Positions 1 to 8,512 of a stretch of 64,000 nt of DNA are shown piece by piece. Numbering within the stretch: the first letter of the stretch is position 1; each line of letters begins with the position of its first letter. Source of the stretch: an uncultured Ruminococcus sp. GTDB lineage: Bacteria; Bacillota; Clostridia; Oscillospirales; Ruminococcaceae. The DNA lies in NCBI GenBank assembly GCA_900545345.1, contig UQYQ01000006.1, positions 33,065 through 97,064 on the forward strand, written 5' to 3'. The translations under genes were made by a program, and so were the position numbers. Below the pieces are notes generated by a model, which was not told where the DNA came from, did not search any database, and saw only the letters and a list, made by a program, of their open reading frames with translations.

Positions 1-2
1 AA

Positions 3-671
3 AACATACTATTATGTATAAGCGTGATCCTGACATTGTTTCTTATGTCGGGCTGCGGGGCAAATGATGTTGCCGGAAGCGAGCTTGTCGAAAAGGCAAG
101 AAAAGAATATGTCAAACTTGACAGCGCCAAGGTTGTTATGACTAATACCGAAACAAATGAGATTGAACAAACTTTTGTGTTCAAATATGATGAAAAGGAT
201 GTTTTGACATTTGCGTATCAAGGAAAGTATATGGAAGAAAGCTATGCACAGTATAACAACGGCTATGAAAGTTATACTTTAGAAAACGGTAAGTATGAGT
301 TTTCACAGCGCGGTGATAAAAACTTTCAGTCTTATGACCGTGATTCAACACACCCTCAGGCAAATGAGGGGCTAATCATATTTTCGGCAAATTCCATAAA
401 GGATTCTTCTGTGAAAGAGGAAAATGGAGTTATATGTGTTGAACACAGCTATGACCCCGAAAAAATAGGTGCGACTTCCGATGAGGGAAATGTTACAGGA
501 TTTTTTGCGAAGTTTTATTTTGATAAAGAAGAAAAGCTTTTGTATTTTACGGAGGAAACAGTTATAGACAGTGACGGAAAAGAAATAAAACATTCATATA
601 AGGTTGAAATTACCGAGCAGAATAAAGTTAAGGACATAGAAAACCCGGTTGAGATACCGAAAAACAGCTGA
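3..671 (+). CDS. Lipoprotein, 5' end outside the window
   Basis: The frame is open back to the window edge, so the true start is probably upstream; a GTG at 24 is the first start codon inside. The visible N-terminus is hydrophobic and ends in a lipobox (LFLMSGC, Cys codon 54-56), so I infer a lipid-anchored extracellular protein. The mature part (about 205 residues) is rich in Lys, Glu, Asp and Tyr and resembles the beta-rich LolA/LppX-type fold only in general character. I do not recognise a family. A terminator hairpin follows at 727-752. Confidence 0.7.
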   Translation, partial: NILLCISVILTLFLMSGCGANDVAGSELVEKARKEYVKLDSAKVVMTNTETNEIEQTFVFKYDEKDVLTFAYQGKYMEESYAQYNNGYESYTLENGKYEFSQRGDKNFQSYDRDSTHPQANEGLIIFSANSIKDSSVKEENGVICVEHSYDPEKIGATSDEGNVTGFFAKFYFDKEEKLLYFTEETVIDSDGKEIKHSYKVEITEQNKVKDIENPVEIPKNS

Positions 672-726
672 TTAAACTATTGTTAATAAATATATAATTA
701 AATATTATTGGTATTGCAAAGCTCAT

Positions 727-752
727 AACCACTATATTTAGTGGTTTGGTTT
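727..752 (+). terminator. Terminator after the lipoprotein gene
   Basis: Perfect 8-bp stem (AACCACTA/TAGTGGTT) with a 4-nt loop, followed by a short T-rich tail (TGGTTT). The tail is weak. Confidence 0.6.
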
Positions 753-858
753 ACTGTTTGTACCCAATTAAAGATGTGTAAAGCTCCAGTTGTGAAATAT
801 GCACAAAAATACTAACGAAAACGCTTAAAATTTCTACATTTGTATTTTTGCAATTTGC

Positions 859-887
859 TTGCTTTTATGGATTATAAATGGTACAAT
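859..887 (+). promoter_or_regulatory. Promoter of the S10 ribosomal operon
   Basis: TTGCTT (859-864), 17-bp spacer, TACAAT (882-887). It is the best sigma-A-type promoter between the lipoprotein gene and rpsJ. Transcription would start near 894, giving a leader of about 360 nt. Confidence 0.65.
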
Positions 888-893
888 TTATCT

Positions 894-1254
894 TGCATTG
901 CGGCTAATTCCCGCACTGCGACTGCACAGATATGCGATGAAGCGGAAGGTTGCCGGCGGTTTGCCGGGTAATTTTCGTGGAGTATGTCCGATTTTAAACC
1001 GGGCGACTGTAATACTGAACACGGTATGTGCTTTATGCTTCTTGCGAAGGGCAGCTTCTCAGGTTAATGCTGCTTTTTGGCGTAAAGAGATACTTATCGT
1101 TGTGTTATGTCGACCGAAAAACCTCGTTAGTTTTTCGGTTTTTTTAAATAGACTTTCACGAAACACACGGTACAGTGTAAATTTACAGATAAGCTTTTAT
1201 ACCATCATAAAAGCTGTCAGCCCCCATTCATAAAATTCAGAGGAGGCGATTTAA
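894..1254 (+). promoter_or_regulatory. Long structured leader upstream of rpsJ
   Basis: About 360 nt without a convincing gene, rich in local base pairing: a 9-bp stem with one mismatch at 895-919; a CCGGC/GCCGG hairpin at about 952-966; an AGTAT...ATACT-closed helix near 980-1016; a GCAGC/GCTGC stem followed by TTTTT near 1050-1077; the terminator-like hairpin at 1112-1146; and a perfect 9-bp hairpin (AGCTTTTAT/ATAAAAGCT) at 1192-1215 just before the rpsJ Shine-Dalgarno. Ribosomal-protein operons are often autoregulated through leaders (L4 for S10 operons), so attenuation control is a reasonable inference. A separate small RNA ending at 1146 is the alternative. I cannot match it to a named leader family. 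Confidence 0.5.
1112..1146 (+). terminator. Terminator/attenuator hairpin in the S10 leader
   Basis: ACCGAAAAA pairs with TTTTTCGGT across a short loop and is followed directly by a run of seven T. This is a strong intrinsic terminator about 110 nt before rpsJ. Confidence 0.7.
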
Positions 1255-1569
1255 GTGGCAGTCAATGAAAGAATTAGAATTAAAATCAAAGGCTATGAGC
1301 ACGCAGTAGTAGATGCAGCAGCAGAGAAAATTGTTGAAGCAGCTAAGCGTTCGGGTGCTAAGGTGTCGGGTCCTATCCCACTGCCTACAGACAAGGAAAT
1401 CATTACAATCCTTCGTGCTGTTCATAAGTATAAGGACAGCCGTGAGCAATTCGAAATGAGAACTCACAAGAGATTGATTGACGTGCTGAGACCTACAAAT
1501 GACACTACAGCAGCACTTCAGAGTCTTGACCTTCCTGCAGGTGTTGATATTGTAATGGAAATCAAGTAA
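1255..1569 (+). CDS. rpsJ: Ribosomal protein S10 (NusE)
   Basis: 104 residues, the normal length. S10 sits in the 30S head and, as NusE, bridges NusG and RNA polymerase in antitermination. The SREQFEMRTHKR stretch (about 62-73) is the family signature. The start is GTG, placed 8 nt after AGGAGG (1241-1246). First gene of the S10-spc-alpha cluster; followed by 100 nt holding two hairpins. Confidence 0.97.
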   Translation: MAVNERIRIKIKGYEHAVVDAAAEKIVEAAKRSGAKVSGPIPLPTDKEIITILRAVHKYKDSREQFEMRTHKRLIDVLRPTNDTTAALQSLDLPAGVDIVMEIK

Positions 1570-1580
1570 TTTCCAACGGA

Positions 1581-1641
1581 AATCGCAAGCGGCGATTTCA
1601 AAACAATACTCACGCAGGTCATGTTGAAGCGTTTTGCTTCA
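1581..1641 (+). promoter_or_regulatory. Two hairpins between rpsJ and rplC
   Basis: GAAATCGC/GCGATTTC (8 bp, 5-nt loop) and TTGAAGC/GCTTCAA (7 bp) sit in tandem in the 100-nt gap. Neither has a T tail, so RNA processing or stability is more likely than termination. Confidence 0.45.
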
Positions 1642-1669
1642 ACCAATAACCAATTAGGAGGAAAAAATA

Positions 1670-2305
1670 ATGCAAAAGGGAATCATCGGTAAGAAAATCG
1701 GTATGACACAGATTTTCGATGAAGCAGGAAAATTTATTCCTGTAACAGTTGTAGAGGCCGGTCCTTGCGTTGTTGTTCAGAAGAAAACAGTTGAAAACGA
1801 CGGCTATAACGCTGTTCAGCTTGGTTTCGGCGACATCAGGGCAAAGAGAGTAAACAAGCCGCTGCAAGGACATTTCAAAAAAGCTGACGTTGCTTTAAAG
1901 AGAACTTTAAAGGAATTCAGACTTGACGACATCGACGCATTAAATGTCGGTGACATTGTAAAAGCAGATACTTTTGCCGAGGGTGACATCGTTGATGTCA
2001 GCGGAACAAGCAAAGGTAAAGGTTTTGCAGGAACAATTAAGCGTCACAACTTTTCAAGATTAAAAGAATCTCACGGTACAGGTCCTGTTCACAGACATGC
2101 AGGTTCTATGGGTGCTTGTTCATCACCATCAAGAATCTTCAAGGGAAAAGGAATGCCTGGACAGATGGGTAACGAAAAGGTTACTGTTCAGAACCTGGAA
2201 ATCGTAAAGGTTGACGCAGAAAATAATCTTATCGCAATCAAAGGTGCTATTCCTGGACCTAAGAACGGTACAGTTACTGTTGTTGATTGTGTTAAGAAGG
2301 CTTAG
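1670..2305 (+). CDS. rplC: Ribosomal protein L3
   Basis: 211 residues. L3 binds 23S rRNA near its 3' end, starts 50S assembly and reaches toward the peptidyl-transferase centre. The N-terminal GKKIGMTQIF and the central HGTGPVHRHAGSMGA loop are diagnostic. AGGAGG lies just ahead of the ATG. rplD follows after 18 nt. Confidence 0.97.
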   Translation: MQKGIIGKKIGMTQIFDEAGKFIPVTVVEAGPCVVVQKKTVENDGYNAVQLGFGDIRAKRVNKPLQGHFKKADVALKRTLKEFRLDDIDALNVGDIVKADTFAEGDIVDVSGTSKGKGFAGTIKRHNFSRLKESHGTGPVHRHAGSMGACSSPSRIFKGKGMPGQMGNEKVTVQNLEIVKVDAENNLIAIKGAIPGPKNGTVTVVDCVKKA

Positions 2306-2323
2306 TGGAAGGAGGAAGTAATT

Positions 2324-2947
2324 ATGCCAAAGGTTTCAGTATTTGATATGACAGGCAAAGAGGTTGCTACCGCTGAGCTTAAGGATTCAATTTTCGGAAT
2401 TGAGCCAAATAAAGCTATAATGCACGCAATGGTTGTAAATTACCTTGCTAACCAAAGACAGGGTACACAGTCAACTCTGACTCGTACAGAAGTAAGAGGA
2501 GGCGGAAGAAAGCCATGGCGTCAAAAGGGTACTGGTCATGCAAGACAAGGTTCTACAAGAGCTCCTCAATGGGTTCACGGCGGAATTGCTTTAGGACCAA
2601 AGCCTAGAGATTACAGCTATTCATTAAATAAGAAGGAAAAGAGACTTGCTATGAAGTCGGCTCTTTCTTCAAAGGTAGTAGATAATGACCTTGTTGTTGT
2701 TGACTCAATCAAGTGTGATGAGTTCAAGACAAAGACAATGGTTGAAATGCTAAAAGCACTTAATGTTGAAGGCAAGGCACTCGTTGTTATGCCTGAGGTT
2801 GATTTGAAAGTTGTTAAGAGCCTTTCAAACATTCCTGGTGTAAAGCCTACACTTGTAAACACATTAAATGTTTATGACATTCTGAATTATGATAAATTCA
2901 TCGTTGTAAAGGATGCCGTAGATAAGATTGAGGAGGTTTATGCATAA
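2324..2947 (+). CDS. rplD: Ribosomal protein L4
   Basis: 207 residues. A 50S assembly protein with an extended loop lining the exit tunnel; the basic GRKPWRQKGTGHARQGS segment (about 61-77) is that loop. In other bacteria L4 represses its own S10 operon, which makes the long leader upstream of rpsJ notable. Stop and next start overlap as TAATG, implying translational coupling with rplW. Confidence 0.97.
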   Translation: MPKVSVFDMTGKEVATAELKDSIFGIEPNKAIMHAMVVNYLANQRQGTQSTLTRTEVRGGGRKPWRQKGTGHARQGSTRAPQWVHGGIALGPKPRDYSYSLNKKEKRLAMKSALSSKVVDNDLVVVDSIKCDEFKTKTMVEMLKALNVEGKALVVMPEVDLKVVKSLSNIPGVKPTLVNTLNVYDILNYDKFIVVKDAVDKIEEVYA

Positions 2948-3243
2948 TGGAAAAAACTGCTCAAGACATTATTTTGACACCTGTCATCACAGAAGCTTCA
3001 ATGGAAGCTTTAGAGATGAATAAGTACACATTTAAGGTTGCTAAGAATGCAAATAAAATTGAAATTGCCAAGGCTGTTGAAGAACTTTTCGGAGTTAAAG
3101 TTGTCAAAGTGAACACAATCAATTGCAGAGGCCGTAAAAAGAGAATGGGCATTCACGAGGGTATGACACCTTCATGGAAAAAAGCAATCGTTACACTTGC
3201 TGAGGGAGAAAAGACAATCGAATTCTTCAATAATTTAGTATAA
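2947..3243 (+). CDS. rplW: Ribosomal protein L23
   Basis: 98 residues, usual length. L23 lies at the tunnel exit and docks trigger factor and SRP. DIILTPVITEAS at the N-terminus and the basic NCRGRKKRMG loop support the call. The start overlaps the rplD stop by 1 nt. A structured 101-nt gap follows. Confidence 0.97.
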   Translation: MEKTAQDIILTPVITEASMEALEMNKYTFKVAKNANKIEIAKAVEELFGVKVVKVNTINCRGRKKRMGIHEGMTPSWKKAIVTLAEGEKTIEFFNNLV

Positions 3244-3249
3244 TCTAAA

Positions 3250-3312
3250 TTTCAGCAAAAGGCTTTACGGTTTTAAGTAAAGCGTAAGTATGGGAACTGA
3301 AATATAGTTCTC
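3250..3312 (+). promoter_or_regulatory. Nested hairpin between rplW and rplB
   Basis: An outer pairing (ATTTCAG with CTGAAAT) encloses a GCTTTAC/GTAAAGC hairpin (7 bp). No T tail. Probably an RNA structure inside the operon transcript. Confidence 0.35.
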
Positions 3313-3344
3313 GCAAAACAAACTTCAGAAGGAGTGAATTTCAA

Positions 3345-4178
3345 ATGGCAATAAAGAGCTATAAGCCTACGACTCCGGGAAGAAGAGGTATGACTAGTAT
3401 CGATTATTCTTCCTTGTCAAAGGTTGCTCCAGAAAAAAGCCTGATTCAGCCGGTTAAGAAAAATTCCGGAAGAAACAGCTACGGCAGAATCACTGTTCGT
3501 CACAGAGGCGGCGGTGCAAGAAGAAAATACCGTATAATTGATTTCAAGAGAAATAAGCTTGACATGAATGCAGAGGTTATGACTCTTGAGTATGACCCAA
3601 ACCGTTCAGCATTTATTGCACTTTTAAAATATGAAGACGGCGAAAAAAGATATATTCTCGCACCTCATGGTTTAGAGGTCGGAGATATAGTTCGTGCCGG
3701 TGCTGATGTTGATATCAAGCCTGGTAACGCACTTGAAATGCAGAATATCCCTGTTGGTACTTTCATCCACAATATTGAGCTTTATCCAAGCAAAGGCGGA
3801 CAGTTAGTTCGTTCAGCAGGTAACATGGCTCAGCTTATGGGTAAGGAAAACGGATATGCATTAGTTAGACTTCCGTCAGGTGAAATGAGAAACATTCCGC
3901 TTAACTGTATGGCTACTATCGGTCAGGTTTCAAACATTGACCACAGCAATGTAAACTACGGTAAAGCAGGAAGAAAACGTCACATGGGATGGAGACCTAC
4001 TGTTCGTGGTTCTGTAATGAACCCTAACGATCACCCTCACGGCGGTGGTGAAGGTAAGTCACCAATCGGACGTCCGGGACCTGTATCTCCTTGGGGTAAA
4101 CCAACTCTCGGATACAAGACTCGTTCAAAGCACAATCGTTCAGATAAGTTTATCGTAAAACGCAGAAACGGCAAGTAA
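3345..4178 (+). CDS. rplB: Ribosomal protein L2
   Basis: 277 residues, normal length. One of the most conserved 50S proteins, needed for subunit association and close to the peptidyl-transferase centre. The C-terminal HPHGGGEGKSPIGR motif contains the conserved functional histidine. A Shine-Dalgarno (AAGGAGTG) precedes the ATG. rpsS follows after 18 nt. Confidence 0.98.
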   Translation: MAIKSYKPTTPGRRGMTSIDYSSLSKVAPEKSLIQPVKKNSGRNSYGRITVRHRGGGARRKYRIIDFKRNKLDMNAEVMTLEYDPNRSAFIALLKYEDGEKRYILAPHGLEVGDIVRAGADVDIKPGNALEMQNIPVGTFIHNIELYPSKGGQLVRSAGNMAQLMGKENGYALVRLPSGEMRNIPLNCMATIGQVSNIDHSNVNYGKAGRKRHMGWRPTVRGSVMNPNDHPHGGGEGKSPIGRPGPVSPWGKPTLGYKTRSKHNRSDKFIVKRRNGK

Positions 4179-4196
4179 CGAAAGGAGAACTGAATA

Positions 4197-4478
4197 ATGG
4201 GTAGAAGTGTTAAAAAGGGACCTTTCGTGCAAGAGGTTCTACTAAAAAGAGTAAAGGCTATGAATGAAGCAGGCGAAAAGAAAGTCCTAAAGACATGGAG
4301 CAGAGCTTCAACAATTTTCCCTGATTTCGTAGGTCATACATTCGCAGTTCACGACGGACGCAAACATGTTCCTGTTTATGTTACCGAAGATATGGTAGGA
4401 CATAAGCTCGGTGAGTTTGCACCGACAAGAACATACAAAGGCCACGCCGGTTCAAAATTATCAAATAACGGAAAGTAG
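4197..4478 (+). CDS. rpsS: Ribosomal protein S19
   Basis: 93 residues. A 30S head protein that works with S13 at the A site. Signature SVKKGPFV at the N-terminus, WSRASTIFPDFVGHTF in the middle and PTRTYKGH near the C-terminus. AAAGGAGAA lies 6 nt before the ATG. Confidence 0.97.
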   Translation: MGRSVKKGPFVQEVLLKRVKAMNEAGEKKVLKTWSRASTIFPDFVGHTFAVHDGRKHVPVYVTEDMVGHKLGEFAPTRTYKGHAGSKLSNNGK

Positions 4479-4499
4479 TAGCCGAAGGGAGGATTTCAA

Positions 4500-4835
4500 A
4501 TGGAAGCAAGAGCTATACTAAAAGACGCTCGTATTGCTCCTCGTAAGGTTCAGATTGTTCTTGACCTTATCAGAGGAAAGGATTACGATGTTGCAATGGC
4601 AACATTAAAGCACACACCAAAAGCTGCATGTGAATATCTTGAAAAGCTTCTAAAGTCGGCCGCTGCAAATGCAGAAAACAACCACAACATGGATAAGAAT
4701 AATCTTTATGTTGCTGAGTGTTTTGTGTGTCCGGGAAGAACTTTGAAGAGAATTATGCCAAGAGCACAAGGCAGAGCTTTCAGAATCTTAAAGAGAACAT
4801 CTCATGTTACTTTGGTTCTGAAAGAAAAGGAATAA
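4500..4835 (+). CDS. rplV: Ribosomal protein L22
   Basis: 111 residues. Its beta-hairpin lines the exit tunnel next to L4 and is where macrolide-resistance changes occur in other species. RIAPRKVQIVLDLIRGK (about 11-27) and the C-terminal RAQGRAFRILKRTSH tunnel hairpin are visible and intact. rpsC follows after 21 nt. Confidence 0.97.
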   Translation: MEARAILKDARIAPRKVQIVLDLIRGKDYDVAMATLKHTPKAACEYLEKLLKSAAANAENNHNMDKNNLYVAECFVCPGRTLKRIMPRAQGRAFRILKRTSHVTLVLKEKE

Positions 4836-4856
4836 AGCTGAAAGAGGAGGTAAACT

Positions 4857-5624
4857 ATGGGCCAGAAAGTAAATCCACATGGATTCCGTGTCGGAGTAAT
4901 TAAGGATTGGGATTCCCGTTGGTTTGCGAATAAATCAACTTTCGGCGATACACTTGTAGAAGATTATAAGGTTAGAAATTACATTAAGAAAACTTTATAT
5001 TCAGCAGGTGTTCCACGTATCGAGATTGAGAGATTTGCAGATAAAGTTAAGATTCACATTCACTGTGCAAAGCCGGGAATGGTAATCGGACAAAAGGGAG
5101 CTACAATCGAGAAGCTTCGTCAAAAGATTGAAAAGATGATTAATAAGTCAGTTGCAATCAATATTATTGAGGTAAGACAGCCTGACTTAAATGCACAGCT
5201 TGTTGCTGAAAAGATTGCTTTAGATCTTGAGAACAGAATTTCTTTCAGAAGAGCTATGAAGCAGACTATCGGAAGAGCAATGAAGTTCGGAGCTAAGGGT
5301 ATCAAGACAAGATGTTCAGGTCGTTTAGGCGGTGCTGAAATCGCAAGAGCTGAAAGCTATCATGAGGGTACAATCCCACTTCAGACAATCAGAGCTGATA
5401 TTGATTATGGTTTTGCTGAGGCAGACACAACTTACGGTAAGATTGGTGTTAAGGTTTGGATTTACCGCGGAGAAGTTCTAAAGGGTGAAGTTCCTGCTAC
5501 TCAGAAGAGAGAGTCAAAGGACAGACCTGAGAGAAAACGCCGCAGCAGAACAAACGGTGACGAAAGACCAAGACGTCGTCCTGCAAAGCCAAGAAATGAT
5601 AAAAAAGAAGGAGGTAACGACTAA
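4857..5624 (+). CDS. rpsC: Ribosomal protein S3
   Basis: 255 residues, longer than the roughly 220-residue core: the last 40 or so residues are a Lys/Arg/Pro-rich tail. The type-2 KH domain shows GMVIGQKGATIEKL (about 73-86). S3 helps form the mRNA entry channel. The stop overlaps the rplP start (TAATG). Confidence 0.97.
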   Translation: MGQKVNPHGFRVGVIKDWDSRWFANKSTFGDTLVEDYKVRNYIKKTLYSAGVPRIEIERFADKVKIHIHCAKPGMVIGQKGATIEKLRQKIEKMINKSVAINIIEVRQPDLNAQLVAEKIALDLENRISFRRAMKQTIGRAMKFGAKGIKTRCSGRLGGAEIARAESYHEGTIPLQTIRADIDYGFAEADTTYGKIGVKVWIYRGEVLKGEVPATQKRESKDRPERKRRSRTNGDERPRRRPAKPRNDKKEGGND

Positions 5625-6055
5625 TGCTACTTCCAAAGAGAGTAAAACATCGTAAGCAGCACAGAGGCCGTATGACAGGTAAGGCACTCCGTGGAAATAA
5701 AGTTACAAATGGTCAGTTCGGCTTACAGGCACTTGAGCCTGCATGGATCACATCTAACCAAATCGAATCAGCCCGTATCGCTATGACAAGATATATCAAG
5801 CGTGGCGGACAGGTTTGGATTAAGATTTTCCCAGATAAGCCAATCACTAAGAAGCCTTTAGAAACTCGTATGGGTAAAGGTAAGGGTGCTCCTGAATATT
5901 GGGTAGCAGTTGTTAAACCCGGAAGAGTTATGTTTGAGATTGAAGGCGTTTCAGAAGAAGTTGCAAGAGAGGCTATGCGTCTTGCAGCACATAAACTTCC
6001 GATTAAGTGTAAGTTTATAGCTAAAGAAACTCAAGAAACGGGTGGTGAGCAATAA
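5624..6055 (+). CDS. rplP: Ribosomal protein L16
   Basis: 143 residues. L16 sits near the A-site tRNA elbow and is a late 50S assembly protein. RVKHRKQHRGRMTGKA at the N-terminus, ARIAMTRYIKRGG in the middle and the KPGRVMFEIEGV strand support the call. It overlaps its neighbours by 1 nt on both sides. Confidence 0.97.
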   Translation: MLLPKRVKHRKQHRGRMTGKALRGNKVTNGQFGLQALEPAWITSNQIESARIAMTRYIKRGGQVWIKIFPDKPITKKPLETRMGKGKGAPEYWVAVVKPGRVMFEIEGVSEEVAREAMRLAAHKLPIKCKFIAKETQETGGEQ

Positions 6056-6252
6056 TGAAAGCAAGTGAAATCAGAGATTTATCAGAGCAGGAGCTTTTAG
6101 AAAAGCTAGCAGAATTAAAGCAGGAGCTGTTTAACCTTCGTTTTCAGCATGCTATCAATCAGCTTGACAATCCTTTAAGAATGAAGGCAGTTAAGAGAGA
6201 TATTGCTCGTGTTAAGACATTCATTCGTAAGCAAGAGTCCAGCGTACAATAA
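6055..6252 (+). CDS. rpmC: Ribosomal protein L29
   Basis: 65 residues, two long helices; KLAELKQELFNLRFQ is the family signature. It neighbours L23 at the tunnel exit. ATG overlaps the rplP stop. Confidence 0.96.
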   Translation: MKASEIRDLSEQELLEKLAELKQELFNLRFQHAINQLDNPLRMKAVKRDIARVKTFIRKQESSVQ

Positions 6253-6270
6253 TAAAGAGGAGGATTAACT

Positions 6271-6528
6271 GTGAGCGAAAGAAATCTTAGAAAAACAAGA
6301 GTAGGAAAAGTTGTTTCTAACAAGATGGATAAGACAATTGTTGTCGCTATCGAAGATAAGGTTCAACATCCGCTTTATAAGAAAATTATCAACAGAACTA
6401 TGAAGCTAAAAGCACACGACGAGAACAACACATGTAACATTGGCGACATTGTTGAAGTTATGGAAACTCGTCCTCTGTCAAAGGATAAGAGATGGCGTTT
6501 AGTTAAAGTTCTTGAAGAAGTTAAGTAA
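6271..6528 (+). CDS. rpsQ: Ribosomal protein S17
   Basis: 85 residues, OB-fold 16S-binding protein of the 30S body. VVSNKMDKTIVVAIE (about 14-28) and the DIVEVMETRPLSKDKRW segment fit. GTG start after GAGGAG. The 69-nt gap that follows holds a small AAGAGAA/TTCTCTT hairpin. Confidence 0.96.
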   Translation: MSERNLRKTRVGKVVSNKMDKTIVVAIEDKVQHPLYKKIINRTMKLKAHDENNTCNIGDIVEVMETRPLSKDKRWRLVKVLEEVK

Positions 6529-6597
6529 TAGTAAGTAGGTTGAAAAAGAGAAATTCTCTTAATTTAGACCTTTTAAGTTTGAAAGGAGGAACGCACT

Positions 6598-6966
6598 GTG
6601 ATACAAATGCAAACTTCACTAAAGGTTGCTGATAACACCGGAGCTAAAGAGCTTATGTGTATCAGAGTCTTGGGCGGAACACGCAGAAGATATGCAAACA
6701 TCGGTGACGTAGTTGTTGCTTCAGTTAAAAAAGCAACACCAGGCGGCGTTGTTAAAAAAGGTGATGTTGTTAAAGCAGTTATCGTTCGTTCAGCAAAGGG
6801 TCTTCGTCGTGAGGATGGAACCTACATCCGTTTCGATGAAAACGCTGCTGTAATTATAAAAGAAGATCAGAATCCAAGAGGTACTCGTATCTTTGGACCA
6901 GTTGCCAGAGAGCTTCGTGATAAGAACTATATGAAAATCTTATCTCTTGCTCCTGAAGTATTATAA
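6598..6966 (+). CDS. rplN: Ribosomal protein L14
   Basis: 122 residues. A 50S protein at the subunit interface that contacts 16S helix 14. SLKVADNTGAKELMCIRVLGG near the N-terminus is typical. GTG start after AAAGGAGG. First gene of the spc part of the cluster. Confidence 0.97.
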   Translation: MIQMQTSLKVADNTGAKELMCIRVLGGTRRRYANIGDVVVASVKKATPGGVVKKGDVVKAVIVRSAKGLRREDGTYIRFDENAAVIIKEDQNPRGTRIFGPVARELRDKNYMKILSLAPEVL

Positions 6967-6983
6967 TCGGAGGGCGGTTTAGA

Positions 6984-7307
6984 ATGAATAAATTACACAT
7001 TAAAACCGGCGACACTGTTGTAGTTCTTTCAGGAAAAGAGAAAGGCAAAAAGGGTAAGGTACTTGCTGTATCTCCTAAGGAGTCAAAGGTTATTATTGAA
7101 GGCGTAAATATGTGCACAAAGCATGTTAAGCCAAGAAGACAGGGCCAGGCAGGCGGAATTGTTAAGGCTGAGGCTGCAATGTATGCTTGTAAGGTTCAGG
7201 CTGTTTGTCCGAAATGCGGAAAGCCAACCCGTGTTGGTCACAAAATTTTAGATGACGGCTCAAAAGTAAGAGTATGTAAAAACGCTGATTGCGGCGAAGA
7301 ATTTTAA
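6984..7307 (+). CDS. rplX: Ribosomal protein L24, zinc-ribbon variant
   Basis: 107 residues. An assembly-initiator protein with an N-terminal KOW motif (VLSGKEKGKKGKVL, about 14-27). The C-terminal half carries four cysteines (CPKCG and CKNADCG), a probable zinc ribbon that many bacterial L24 proteins have lost. rplE follows after 13 nt. Confidence 0.96.
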   Translation: MNKLHIKTGDTVVVLSGKEKGKKGKVLAVSPKESKVIIEGVNMCTKHVKPRRQGQAGGIVKAEAAMYACKVQAVCPKCGKPTRVGHKILDDGSKVRVCKNADCGEEF

Positions 7308-7320
7308 GGAGGAGTAAACG

Positions 7321-7863
7321 ATGGCTAGACTTAAAGAAGAGTATGTTAGCAGCGTAGCTCCTGCTATGATGAAAAAATTCGGCTACAAAAACGTTATGCA
7401 AATTCCAAAGCTCGATAAGGTTGTTATTAATGTAGGATGCGGTGAAGCAAAGGATAACTCTAAGGTTATCGACGCTATCATGGCTGACTTAGCAGCAATC
7501 ACAGGTCAAAAGCCTATTGCTTGTAAAGCTAAGAAATCAGTTGCTAACTTTAAGCTTAGAGAAGGACAAATCATCGGCGTTAAGGTAACTTTAAGAGCTG
7601 AGAAGATGTACGAATTCTGTGATAGACTATTTAATGTAGCTTTCCCTCGTGTTCGTGACTTCAGAGGAATTAATCCTAACTCATTCGACGGAAGAGGAAA
7701 CTACTCAACAGGTATTAAAGAGCAGCTTATCTTCCCTGAAATCGAGTATGATAAAATCGACAAGGTTCGTGGTATGGATATTAACTTTATCACTACTGCA
7801 AAAACTGATGAAGAAGCTAAGGAGCTATTATCACTATTAGGTGCTCCGTTCGCTGATAAGTAA
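7321..7863 (+). CDS. rplE: Ribosomal protein L5
   Basis: 180 residues, normal length. L5 carries 5S rRNA with L18 and forms an intersubunit bridge. INPNSFDGRGNYSTGIKEQ (about 118-136) is the family motif. AAGGAGG precedes the ATG. Confidence 0.97.
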   Translation: MARLKEEYVSSVAPAMMKKFGYKNVMQIPKLDKVVINVGCGEAKDNSKVIDAIMADLAAITGQKPIACKAKKSVANFKLREGQIIGVKVTLRAEKMYEFCDRLFNVAFPRVRDFRGINPNSFDGRGNYSTGIKEQLIFPEIEYDKIDKVRGMDINFITTAKTDEEAKELLSLLGAPFADK

Positions 7864-7883
7864 GATAAGAGGAGGAAATCATT

Positions 7884-8069
7884 ATGGCAAAGAAGGCTAT
7901 GAAAAATAAGCAACAGTTAGAGCCAAAGTATTCCACTCGTGCTTACAACAGATGTAAAATCTGTGGAAGACCTCACGCTTATCTAAGAAAATTCGGTATC
8001 TGCCGTATTTGTTTTAGAGAGCTAGCACACAAAGGTCAAATCCCGGGTGTAAAAAAGGCAAGTTGGTAA
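7884..8069 (+). CDS. rpsZ: Ribosomal protein S14, zinc-binding type Z
   Basis: 61 residues, the short form. Cys24, Cys27, Cys40 and Cys43 form the CxxC...CxxC zinc site of the original (C+) S14; C- forms are about 90 residues and lack it. It assembles into the 30S head. SD AGAGGAGG before the ATG. Confidence 0.96.
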   Translation: MAKKAMKNKQQLEPKYSTRAYNRCKICGRPHAYLRKFGICRICFRELAHKGQIPGVKKASW

Positions 8070-8099
8070 AGAAGATTCATTTAAAGGAGGTTAACTGCA

Positions 8100-8498
8100 A
8101 TGCAAATTACTGATACAATAGCTGATTTATTGACCAGAATTCGTAATGCAAGTTCTGCTAAGCACGCAACAGTTGACATTCCTGCATCTAATATGAAGAA
8201 AGCTATCACACAAATCCTTGTTGATGAGGGTTATATAGCAGGCTTTCAATTCATTGAAGACGAAAAGCAGGGTATCATTAGAATTACTCTAAAATATGAC
8301 GAGAACAACACACCGGTTATTTCAGGACTTAGAAGAGTATCAAAGCCTGGCTTGAGAATTTATTCAAGCTGCGAAGATATGCCTAAGGTAATGAAAGGAC
8401 TTGGAGTAGCAATCATCTCAACATCAAAGGGAATTGTTACAGACAAGAAAGCCAGAGAGCTTAATGTCGGCGGAGAAGTTCTTGCGTTTATCTGGTAA
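8100..8498 (+). CDS. rpsH: Ribosomal protein S8
   Basis: 132 residues. A central 16S-binding protein and, in E. coli, the repressor of the spc operon. DTIADLLTRIRNA at the N-terminus and the C-terminal STSKGIVTDKKARELNVGGE motif identify it. AAAGGAGG precedes the ATG. Confidence 0.97.
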   Translation: MQITDTIADLLTRIRNASSAKHATVDIPASNMKKAITQILVDEGYIAGFQFIEDEKQGIIRITLKYDENNTPVISGLRRVSKPGLRIYSSCEDMPKVMKGLGVAIISTSKGIVTDKKARELNVGGEVLAFIW

Positions 8499-8512
8499 GG
8501 AGGACACACATT

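Noticed and set aside
859..1233. 124-codon ORF ahead of rpsJ
   Set aside because: It begins inside the S10 promoter, crosses several RNA hairpins and a strong terminator, lacks a ribosome binding site and has no recognisable protein character. The region is better read as a leader.
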